NCBI RefSeq assembly: GCF_902459465.1
Contig: NW_022985694.1
Location: 434,001-498,000 of the forward strand
Reading direction: 5' to 3'
Length of the DNA stretch: 64,000 nt
Source: Asterias rubens
Lineage: Eukaryota; Echinodermata; Asteroidea; Forcipulatida; Asteriidae
Below, in pieces: positions 10,500 to 21,400 of the stretch. The notes below the pieces were generated by a model. The model saw nothing but the letters and a program-made list of their open reading frames with translations. It made no database searches and was not told where the DNA came from. The translations under genes and the position numbers were made by a program. Within the stretch, counting starts at the first letter, position 1. Every line of letters starts with the position of its first letter.

Positions 10500-13400
10500 A
10501 TGGCGCTCCTCAAAGCAGACTTCCTATCGTCAAGTTTCCCATCACTAACCAGGATCGCATCTCTCATGCTGGCAAGCTGGGATAGCATTCTACTGACACT
10601 ACTTATTGCTACTCTGCTCTTCCTACTCGTCAAGCTCATCCACTTAGTAAGATGGAAACTTCGCTTCCAACATGCTCTACGAGATTTTCCCAAACATCCC
10701 AACGGGAGCTGGTTCATGGGAGACATTCCTGAGGTAAAAACTGTTGACAACTAAACATTGTTTGTGTCAAACATATTAATTACAAGCAAAATGAAATTCC
10801 CACACGGGAATCGAACCCGGGCCACGGCGGTGAAAACGCCGGACCCTAACCAATAGACCATACGGGATTAAAAACTCTTACTTTTTATTATATAAATCGG
10901 GCAACATGAAAACTAATACATAACTTAATATCAAAGCAAAATGAAATTCGCACACCGGGAATCGAGCCCGGGCTAAAGCGGTGAAAACGCCGGATCCTAA
11001 CCATGGGATCGGATTTTGGTAGTTAAAGACTGGACACCTTTGGGAATTGTCAAAGACCAAACTTCCCACCTGGTGTGTCTCACCATAATGCTTAAAATAA
11101 CGAACATGTGAAAAATTGAACTCAATTGGTCGTCGAAGATACGAGATAAATAATGGAAGAAAAAAAACACCCTTGTTATACACGAAGTTGTGTGCTTTCA
11201 GATGCTTGATTTCGGTACCTAGAAATCTAATTGGTCATCAGATGCATAAAGCATTTTATTATTTAAGAGAGAAATTGCCTCTTCCTCAAAAACTACATTA
11301 CTTCATCAGAGGGAGCCGTTTCTCGCAATGTGTTATACTATCAACATGCTCTCTCCGTTGCTCGCCGACAAGTAAGTTATTATGCTAATAATTATTTTGA
11401 GGATACCAATAGTGTCCAATGCCTTTAAGTTCAAGGCCGCCACTTTATTGTTGATTGTGGAAACTGCCAACATAGGATTTAAAAACCCGTTGCCCCTTCC
11501 GCTATACCCTTAGGGTGTTCTGCACCCAATTGCCGAACCCCTTTCATGATGGACGGCTTTATTACTTAATTCAAACACTCTGGCACGACGTTCCCAGCTC
11601 CATTTTGGGAGTCTCTAAATCCCTTGGTTGAACAAGTTTTGACAACATTATTTCTCTGGGGACAATGTTTTGTATGATTTTGGATTATTATATTCATTGT
11701 TCGAGCAGTGTATTGTCCTACAGCGCTATGCCAATTATAAATCATCTAAAGGCCGTGATGCCAGACACGGGGCAATTCAGTTTACAGGCAACAAGCTCTA
11801 GAAAGTCTTTAATAACAAATACATCGTCCACATTTCAATTTTGTCTTCACTTTCCAGGGGATAGCGATTTTAGGTCGATGAAAAACACAAAGTTTTTAAG
11901 TTTTACAAAACCTATTGTGTCCTTTACTTGCACTGCAATTTTTCAATGAAGAGGTTTTTGCAATGACTGGAACCAAAACGGGTCAAACGTTCAAATTACG
12001 AGAAAAGGTAGACTTATCTTGAAAAGCTTTGTGACGGTTGCCAACAAATCAATGAAATTATGAACTATGAGGTTATCTGTAAACCGCATCATTCAAAACT
12101 GTTTTAAAGGTACTGGACACAACCATTGTTAGCATAAAAAGCTTACTTGGTAACGATCAATGGAGAGCGATTGATAGTATACAACATTGTGAGAAACGGC
12201 TCCCTCTGAAACAATGTAGTTTTCGAGAAATTCTCACTCAAAAACAAAGGCTCTTATAAATCTGAAAGCACACTAAGTTGTGCAACAAGTGGTTTTTTCC
12301 TTCCATTTCTTTCGCAACTTCGATGACCAATATTGAACCCAAATTGACACAGGTTTGTTATGTTTAATACATAATGTTGGAAAATAACAAGTGAGAATAC
12401 TGGTCTTGGACAATTACCAAACGTGCCAAGTTCCAAGTGCCTTTAAGATGCTCAACTGACTGTATAAATATTTTTATTTCTTCAACAGTACACCAAAGGT
12501 CACAATGGGATGGCAAGGGAGTTCCATTTTGACTACGAAGAGGTCGATGACGTCATGCAGTTCTGGCTTGGACCGTTCATGCCCGGTGTGGTAGTCTTCA
12601 ATCCAGATACAGTCAAGTCTATCGCCAACAAAAATGGTAAAGGAATGATGGTGGTGTTGAAGTGTTGTGGTGTTTGTTGGGGCTGTTTTCCTTGTTTACA
12701 CTTTCATCCCGTTTTATGGCAAAACAGCTAATCTATGTACTTCCTTTTCTTAAAAGCAGTGGACACTATTGGTAATTACTCAAAATAATTACTAGCATAA
12801 AACCTTACTTGGTAAGCGAGTAATGCAGCGAGGTTGATAAAACATTGTGAGAAACGGCTCCCTCTGAAGTAACGTATATTTTTCGAGAAAGAAGAAATTT
12901 CTCACGTATTTGATGGCGAGACCTCAGATTAATTAGAGCTTGAGTTCTCGAAATAAAGCATCTGAAAGCACACAACTTCGTGTGACAAGGTTGTTGTTTT
13001 TTTTTTTTCTTTTTTCATTATTATTTTGCAACTTCAACGACCGATTGAGGCCAATTTTTCACAGGTTTGTTATTTTATGCATTATGTTTAGATACACCAA
13101 GTGAGAAGACTGGTCTTTGACAACTACCAAAAGTGTCCACTGTCTTTAAAATGTAATAGTTTCGAGTTGGAAGGGTCGTGTTTCGCTCGTCCCAAGCGCC
13201 TTGTAACCAAAGAGGCTGGGACGGGCAAACGTATCAAGCACGCTAACTGGTCTATCCAGTCCCATCATGCATCACACTCACACTGAACAAGATCTGTGCA
13301 AGCTGATTAGCCCATCCCAGCGGTCCTGGATAGACCCTGGCCGCTGGGGCCGAGTGAAGGGTCGAGTTTGCTTTCAACGACACACTCCAGTGAATTGCCT

Positions 13401-14377
13401 CTTGGTCTCCTCCATTTTGTTAAATTATACAACAATGTAAAACCAGTGTTTTCCGCTTTCTCTCCCTAACCAGAACCAAAGCAAGAGTCCGTGATGAGAT
13501 TTCTACGAGAGTGGATTGGGGACGGTTTAGTGGCAAGCTCCGGCGAGCATTGGGCCCGGAACCGACGCTTGGTGGCGCCAGCATTTCACTACAGCGGACT
13601 CAGACCACACGTATCCATCTTCAGCGAATGCGCTCACACTCTGGTGGTAATTTTGACACTAGTGTTGGTTATTCTTTCCATTTAAGCAGAAAATGCTGCT
13701 TGAAATATCCCTGCTCAGCAATAATGGGCAAGGTACCAGTCACAAATTGTAAGTGCGACATGGTATCTTAGCTGGTAACCTAAATTCTGGTAAACATAAT
13801 TGTGTTTTTGCTTAAAGGCAGTGGACACTATAATGGTAGTTTTTGGGAGAGGTTGATGGTATAAAACATTGTGAGAAACGGATCCCTCTGAAGTGACATA
13901 TGGTTTTCAAGAGCGAAGTAATTTTCCACGAATTTGATTCCGAGACATCAGATTTAGAATTTGAGGTCTCGAAATCAACCATCGAAACGCACACAACTTC
14001 TTATGACAAGGGTGTTCTTTCTTTCATTATTATCTCGCAACTTCGAGGACCAATATTGAGCTCAAATTTTCAAAGGTTTGTTATTTCATGCATAGGTTGA
14101 GATACACCAACTAGTGAAAAGACTAGTCTTTGACAATTACTAATAGTGTCCAGTGTCTTTAATAGCTTATTTTTGGCGGCTCTTTATATACTGTATTCCT
14201 AATTCGTTTGAGTTCTTATAAACCTGTTTTTGTGTTATCAAACTTCCAGAACAAATGGAAAAAGCTTTGCCAAGGAGAGCAAACTACGGTGAACGTGTAC
14301 GACCACATGGGCTTGCTGACTCTAGACAACCTGCTTAAATCCATCTACAGCTACGACAGCCACTGCCAAACCAAAGG
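10500..14377 (+). CDS. Cytochrome P450 family 4-like, first four exons only
   Basis: Exons 10500-10733, 12489-12636, 13474-13646 and 14250-14377 join in phase with AG/GT borders (donors GTAAAA, GTAAAG, GTAATT, GTAAGT). CYP4 enzymes are ER-bound monooxygenases, often fatty-acid omega-hydroxylases. Exon 1 begins at ATG and has a hydrophobic anchor (SILLTLLIATLLFLLVKLI, about residues 37-55). Exon 2 has the VMQFWLGPF-type block, exon 3 the CYP4 helix C region (GLVASSGEHW, NRRLVAPAFHY) and exon 4 LLTLDNLLKSIYSYDSHCQ, a block typical of CYP4. About 227 residues are present of about 500. Helix I, ExxR and the cysteine heme loop are not found before 64000, so the gene is broken, very long, or continued elsewhere. 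Introns carry tRNA-Glu copies and MITEs. Confidence 0.8.
10797..10867 (-). tRNA. tRNA-Glu-like (UUC) in P450 intron 1
   Basis: 71 nt, anticodon TTC and A box TGGTCTATTGGTTAGG; one base is missing in the T arm (GGTTCGATTCCCGTG) and the acceptor has a weak pair. The ATTACAAGCAAAATGAAA flank matches the 6.6-7.9 kb cluster, so this is a transposed or duplicated member, probably impaired. Confidence 0.6.
10947..11008 (-). pseudogene. tRNA-Glu pseudogene with deleted D arm
   Basis: The T arm and anticodon arm with TTC are kept, but about 10 nt of acceptor/D-arm sequence are lost (TCCCATGGTTAGG) and the acceptor end has a mismatch (TGTGCGA). Confidence 0.75.
11023..11428. repeat. MITE family A, full copy in P450 intron 1
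   Basis: Runs from AAAGACTGGACACC to GTGTCCAATGCCTTTAAG, with all landmarks: GTCAAAGACCA, ACACGAAGTTGTGTGCTTTC, AGAGGGAGCCGTTTCTCGC and TGCTAATAATTATTTTGAG. Confidence 0.8.
12106..12447. repeat. MITE family A copy, reverse orientation
   Basis: From TTTAAAGGTACTGGACAC to CCAAGTGCCTTTAAG, with ACATTGTGAGAAACGGCTCCC and GCAACTTCGATGACCAATATTG. It ends about 40 bases before P450 exon 2. Confidence 0.8.
12754..13150. repeat. MITE family A copy in P450 intron 2
   Basis: Starts AAAAGCAGTGGACACTATTGG and ends AAAGTGTCCACTGTCTTTAA. Nearly full length, with a poly-T run at about 12995. Confidence 0.8.
13814..14163. repeat. MITE family A copy in P450 intron 3
   Basis: Starts TTAAAGGCAGTGGACACTA and ends TAGTGTCCAGTGTCTTTAA; about 60 bases near the left end are missing compared with the copy at 12754. 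Confidence 0.8.
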
Positions 14378-14738
14378 GTAAGTCAACGAAGGGGTGTCTA
14401 AGCCCTTTTCACACGACATCCGTTAAGCGGGGTCCCTTGCTTTAGGTTGAGCAAGGTTGTGAAACTTCACAAATAATTGTGTGTGAAAGACAACAAGGTT
14501 TGATTACTGGCGACTGTCCCTGTGAAAACAGGGACCGTCAACAGTAATAAAAAATTGCTGTCCTTTCACACGGCCTAACTGCCAGGTTAAAAGCTGCCCT
14601 CTGTCTGTTGTGTGCCAGCATGTGCCTCTGCCAGTGGTAGCAATTTTGACAGAACTCACTATAACCTGAACGTCTGACGTCATTCTTCGAGGCTGGTGAA
14701 TAACGCCAGAGACCGGCATCAAAAACCGGCGTGGAGTT

Positions 14739-14751
14739 TGACCTTTGACCT
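14739..14751 (-). promoter_or_regulatory. Perfect DR1 nuclear-receptor half-site pair
   Basis: TGACCTTTGACCT, on the minus strand AGGTCA-A-AGGTCA, the consensus for RXR/HNF4/PPAR-type dimers. It lies 362 bases after P450 exon 4. A 13-base match can occur by chance, so binding is only a suggestion. Confidence 0.3.
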
Positions 14752-15064
14752 CCCTCATTTCACACACGGTGCGTTCATTTAGCTTCCCTGGGTCTACCCC
14801 GCGGTGCTCACAGTCGGACAAGAGACAAAAGAACGACCACTCATCGCTCTCGTAGTGACGTCGTTTACCTGGGGCCAGCCCCCAAGTGACCCACTCCACA
14901 ACCACGTCAAAAGCTATTCGAACACATCGGGGTAGTCGACCGGGGATGACACAGGGAAGCTAAACGAACGCACCCAATGTGATACGCGACGACAGCAGGC
15001 GGCAGTACAGGTGCCCAGTCTAACTATAAGACAGATACTGTAAGGACCATTTATTTCGTGTTGT

Positions 15065-15093
15065 AGATGTCTCAACTGGGATTTGAACCAACA
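15065..15093 (-). repeat. SINE fragment cut at the CACTA end
   Basis: On the minus strand TGTTGGTTCAAATCCCAG resembles a tRNA B box followed by a SINE body. The tRNA head that should follow is replaced at 15094 by the CACTA terminus and is not found beyond the other end at 27506. Confidence 0.4.
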
Positions 15094-15435
15094 CACTGTA
15101 AAAAAAATGGGTAATCGAGTGCTGGGTAAAACTATTCACACATATTTTGGTCATTTTTTTACACATTTATGGGTAAAAATTGCTGTTGGGTAAATGTTAG
15201 GCTTCACCAATGTTGGTGAGAAGTTGAGTCATTAAAGTTTGGTAATCTTTACCCAACAAAAGGGTACATAGTGCTTGCTTTAATCGTCATTCTAGATGTT
15301 GGGTATAAAATCAGCCATAAGCCCACCAGTTGGTTACTTTGACATGATTGAGGGCGCTAAATAACCAACAATCTGACACAAAATGCATCGAGAATGTCAT
15401 GTTCGCGCATGCTACTGGAGAACTTGTGAGCAATC

Positions 15436-18400
15436 ATGGCGGAGGTTAACACGCTTGAATACATTCTTCATGAATGGGAGCTCGACGAGCTGTTCAAAAC
15501 ATTCACAGGTAATATTTGGAATACTTCTCACAATGAATTTAATGTAGATGACAAGATCATGGCTCACACACGCTATTATTTAGAAATAACAACGGTAAAC
15601 TTGGTGCACACTACATAGCGTGTGTGACACAAGTCACTGACACAGTGACAGTACCTCGAGTAGACCTAGCGTGTGTGACACAAGTCACTGACACAGTGAC
15701 AGTACCTCGAGTAGACCTAGCCCATAGGGATTTAACGTTAAAGATAAAAGTCAAAACAAACCCTTTTTTGCAAATTGGTTGTTGTTAAAAATATGGTATG
15801 GCGTTTTTTGCTTGTTTGTTTGGTAGATATTTGGTTCAGTTGTATGTGTGTGTGTGGTTTTTTGTCGGTTTTCATCCTTTTGTTTTTGCTTTTTTGCTTT
15901 TAATTTTTTTTTTTACAATTTCCAGCAGACAACTTGCCATAACTCATGTCATGTAAGTTAAGCCTTGCTGTCCAACTTTTGAGCAATGTTAGAGCTACTA
16001 ACGTTCAACTTTTAGGCAAAAGTCCTAGTTTCTTTCATTAGTTGGGTTATTGTAATATGCGTAATACCCAATGTTTGAGTGGGATATTTCTTCCAATAAA
16101 GGTTGGGCATTGTCAACACCCATCATGCCCAACTTTTGAGTAGGGTTCCTGCAATAGTAATACTAGTTGGGCAAAAAACATTGCATGACATGTCATTTAT
16201 GCAAATTTAAGTTGAATTTTATTTTAAACATGCCAAATTTAGTCATGCCCAACTTTTGAGTAGGGTTCCTGCAAAAGTATTACTGGTTGGGCAAAAAAAC
16301 ATTGCATGGCATCTATTTTATGCAACTTTAAGTTAAACTTTTTAAAGAACTGTCCATGTTTTTACATTTTCTAATGTGTAGTGTCTATTTTTACTTAGCA
16401 GTAGATGTGTTGGCACTGGTATAATATATTGGCACTGGTATTCTTGTAGTTTTTGTACATGTACTTGCAGTTTTGCACTGTACATGTAGCATATATTTTA
16501 CGTTATTTTTACTGGGGCTTTCTGAACATGGGCAGTGACTGTCTTTTGGGACTTAAAAATTGTAGCACCTACCTAGAAAAATGTTAGTCTGGTGCCGCGT
16601 CAACATAGTCGTTGAGACTTTGTGTTTTTGAGATAGAATTTTTACCATTTTACAATTTAGGACTTACTAGGCCTTAGGCCTATTGACTGCACTGTTTTAT
16701 TATAGTTACTAACACTGTATAGCAGTTGTGTGTCATGATCATTTTGCTCAATTTTAAGTTTAAGTGCCTCATACTAAATTAAAACAATTAAATTAAATCA
16801 CTAGGACATGTTATAGTACACAAAAACATTCAGCTGTTTTCATAACCCCAGCACTTGAGAAAACTCTTCTTAATGTATTTACATTTTTGTAACTAGTAAA
16901 ACATTCTGAGTAGAAAATTTAGTATCAGTTATGTTTTATTCATTTTTCACACAGATAATGCAATAGATATAGAAGCCTTGGAGCTGTTAAGAGAAGAGGA
17001 CATTACACCGCTAATTCCAAAAGTTGGGTTGCGAGTTAAGTTCTTGGCAAAGTGGAAAAAGCAAGTGAGTTGTTTGCCTTTTTAGTATTGTAAGAAGAAA
17101 CTATGTTGTGCTACAAGTGCTTATCTGAAGTCCATGGGGGAATTAAGGGTCTTTTCAATCACCTAAAATACATCCATAGTTTACATTCTGGTGCATCAAC
17201 ATTTGTCATATGTAGACAAGATGGCTGTTTGGCATCATTTTCTCATTTATCGTCATATCGACGTCATATCTTGGCAAAGCATGCAGACATGCAAGAACAT
17301 ACCCAAGGTGAAGAATCAGAAAATGAGCATGGCGCTGGTGGATATGAAGGAATGGACGTGCAAGATAATGAAAGTTTGGATGAAGATCGACAAACATGCA
17401 AAGATACCCTTGCTGAAGCAGTTTCTTATTTTGTAGCGAACATGAAAGCAACTGCTATACCATATTCCAATGTGCAACAGATCATATATGAAGTTGAAGG
17501 GCTGGTGGAGATCATTGCTAATCATCTACAGCATAAGCTTTCCTCTATTGTGGAAGAGGTTCAAACACAGTTCAAGGAGGCAAATCTCTCAAAATTTGAA
17601 ACAGTTTTTCAAGAATGTGAGGTTGTAAAAAAAACCTTTGAAGGCCTTCGATCACAGTACCAACAGGACAAATACTTCAAAGATAAGGGATATTTCATCA
17701 GCCCAGAGGAAAGGGTGCTGGGTCAGTCATTCACATCACAGAGTGATACCTCAACTGGAGGAGTAAAACAGAAAGTAAAAAATGACAGCTTCCAATATGT
17801 TCCCATGAAGAAAACACTCAGGAAACATCTGGAGCAGCCAGGAGTGATGGCTGCAATTCTTCATCAACAACCCTGTGAGGATGGCTTGTTGTTACAGTCC
17901 TATCGCGATGGAAGTTACTTTAAGGGTAAATTTTCTGCAAGTGCCGATGTTGTCATCCCTATTCTATTGTATTGTGATGATTATGAAACAGGGAACCCCC
18001 TCGGTTCTAAAAAAGGAATAAATAAACTCACTGGCTTTTATATTAGTCTGCTTTGTCTGCCTGCTCAGTTCCAGGCTTCTCTTAGTAACATTTTATTGGC
18101 AGCGTGTGCAAAAAGATCTGAAGTTGCCAAATATGGCATTGACAGCATACTATCAGTGATTGTGAAAGACCTGAATGATATCGAAAGACAGGGAATAGAA
18201 GTTTCTTGTCAATCCTATTCAGGCTTGGTAAGACCAGTTGTTTTTCAGGTGATAGGTGACAACTTAGGGCTTCATGAAACACTCGGTTTTGTAGGTAGCT
18301 TCAGTGCTAACTATCCTTGTCGGTTTTGCAAGGCACCAAAGGAGATCACTAAAAAGCAACTTGTAGAAGATGTGTCACTTTTAAGAGACAAAAACAGCTT

Positions 18401-21400
18401 TGAAGCGGACCTTGTGTTGGACAATGTCTCAAAGACAGGGATCAAACGGTCTTCTGAACTGAATAAGTTGACTGGCTTCCATGTCACCGACAATCATGTA
18501 ACTGATGTAATGCATGACTTACTTGAGGGTATTTTCCCACTTGAAATAAAACTTACTCTTGGTGAGCTCATTGATGAAGGATGTTTTACTCTTGAAGAAG
18601 TAAACAATCGCATTTCTTCATTTGGCTATGGGTTTGCGGATAAAAAAAGTAAACCAAGTATAATTCAGGATTCAGCACTCAGGAATCCATCAGGTTCAAG
18701 TGGTCAGAAGGCTGCACAGACAAGAATCTTAGCTTTGTATCTTCCCTTGATCATTGGTGACTTGGTAGATGAGGAATCTGATGTGTGGGAGATGTTCCTG
18801 TTGCTGCTTGACATATATAAAATCGTAGTAGCTCCACGCATTAGCCATGCAGGCGTATACATTTTGAAAGCTTTGATTGCAGACCATCATCGGCTCTTTC
18901 TGAGCCTCTTTCAAGACCGTCACCTTATCCCGAAACAGCATTTTTTAATCCACTACCCTCGGGTAATACAACTTCTTGGACCTCTGGAACAGTACTCAAG
19001 TATGCGCAAAGAGGGCAAGCACAAACCTTTTAAAAGGTGGGCTAGAGCTTGTAACAATTACAAGAATGTTGCAAAGACAGTCAGTATCAGGCATCAGCAG
19101 CAACAAAGCTATACTTTCTTACTGAGGAAGCCATTGAACAGTGAATTAGAAGTAAGGGATCAGATTTCTGTTCTGGTTTCTTCTCTGGATGAAGTGAATG
19201 ATGTGTGTTCCTTCCTTGGGTGTGGAAAAGATGCTCAAGTCATTTTGTCAGGAAGTGTTTCCATTCAGACATACACATACAAACCAAACTGCATGATTCT
19301 GGTTGACTGGACTGCCAAAGAGCCACAATTCTCACAAGTAAAGCATATCATAATAGTTGAGAGCAGTATCTACTTTGTCCTACGGTCATGGCATACCAAG
19401 TATTACAACAGGCATAGACACTCTTATGCTGTGGAAGAGTCTGAAAGTGTTTTCATCAAACAGCCCAAAGAACTTCTCGTGTGCAGACCATTCCATGCAA
19501 CTAAGTGCAGTGGTAAGGACGACTCTTCGTGGTACATCATAACACCATTCAACCTTGTATGATGATACTGTACTGGTATGTTTAATACAGAACCATTATT
19601 ATTACTTTTTTTCCTCACTAGGAAACATAAAACAGACTACTGTAAGAAGCATGGTTATTCTTTGCTTTTCTATGCTTTTCTTTGAGACAATTCCAATTTC
19701 ATCTGGCAGAAGGAGTAGTGGTAATTTAGTAAGTAATCATATATTTAATCTAGCCCCTTTTTGTATTTTGTTGTACAGTTTGGACCTCGGGTAACAGCAA
19801 TACCAATTCAGCTACCAAGGGATATGCTTGACTTTGGACCGGAAACGGCTTCTTTTGATTGTCAGTCAATGCTGAGTTCCAGTTCGGACTTCAGTGAAGT
19901 TGCACCTGTGTTAGGCACACCAGTAACAGGGGATGTTTCCAGTGCAGCCTCTTTGTCAGACTCGGACAGTTGGGCTTCTTTTCCATTGTCACAGATGTCA
20001 CCCCCACCCATGAAAAGACAAAAGAGACTTTTGTTTGTAAGTAAGACGTTTGTTTTTATACTTAATTATCTTTAATTTTTATGCAGATAGAGCTTCTGTT
20101 TTTTCATTGTGTGTAGCTCAATGGTTGTTTGCTGATTTTGTTTTTAATAGTTTTACAGCAGCTTTGCTAAAAGATGATTGAGCTTCATGAAGTCGCACAA
20201 GAAAAGTGAAGACAAGAAAGGGTTCCCAATTATTGAATAATCACCCTACATCTATGCCGTTGTGTTGGAATTATAAGTATACCAATGGTAGACTTGAACA
20301 TTGATATTTGCATATTTTGTGTATCCCTTCCTTACCCATAATGTATAAAGAGACATATTACCATCTTTACCACACACAGTTTCCTTAGGACAATGCACAA
20401 CTTGTATGGGTAAACCCCCCGACATTCTCAGTTTTAAAAAGGTGACCGAATTCCATTGGGAAAACAATAGGGGCCTTGGGAAAGGGACAATTTTGAAATG
20501 ATATGTATGAAAGCAATTAAGATAAATTTGAAGGACTCCTCACCTTTTTCAGTGTGTACAACGGTTTACCTTGCATACCAATCTGTAAAAGACTATAGCA
20601 ATTATATCCAATCTTCATATATATCACTGTTCAACAGGATACCAAGAAGATTCTTAGTGAATCTCCAGAAGGAAAGAGTGTCACTCGGAGCATCGAGCAA
20701 TCTGGATTCTTGACGAAAAAAGTCAGGCATCAACTAGTCAGGATATTAGTGAGCTACTTGATTTCCCATCATGGAAAAAAGTAAGTACATGTCTATAAGG
20801 CCATTCGAATATAAAGTTGGATTTTGTTAATGACAACATGGATATGGGAACCTTCACACCAATTTTGTGAAAAAGAGAAACATGTTCAAATGACAAGAAT
20901 GATGTTCATGATTGATACGTGCTCCAAAAAGGTTTTAAAATAAAAGAAAAGAATATAAATTTATTTGAAAAGTTACAGTGTCATTTGAAAAGTGTTAGAT
21001 TTACGTAACCAAGAATGACAGAATGGCCTGGAAAGGGATGACAGAAATAACAAAATAAAGTTTTCAAATGCTGCTTAATCAAAATTCTCAACCCAGAGTG
21101 TTTTTGGGGCAGTCAAAACTTAAAAACTAATGAGGTTTAAAAGAAATTACATGTTCATGACAGTAAAATAAGTCTTGCATGAGCAAGGCCAGCCAATAAG
21201 TCATAAACATGCTTGTTCCTGTTTGTTGAAATGTGCTTGCTGAAATTGTTGTTAATTCATATACCTTCTACAAATTGATGACAAAATGTTTGTCCTTACT
21301 ATACAATTCCTGAAAACACAGACCAAAATATATGGCAGTGTACTAAGTACTTCATTTTGTTGGTACTATTCCGTTAAATCCTCTCCCATGTCACACTTTA

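Noticed and set aside
14504-14905. 133-aa minus-strand frame after the P450 exon 4
   Set aside because: No family features or splice context; composition follows the GC-richer intron stretch.
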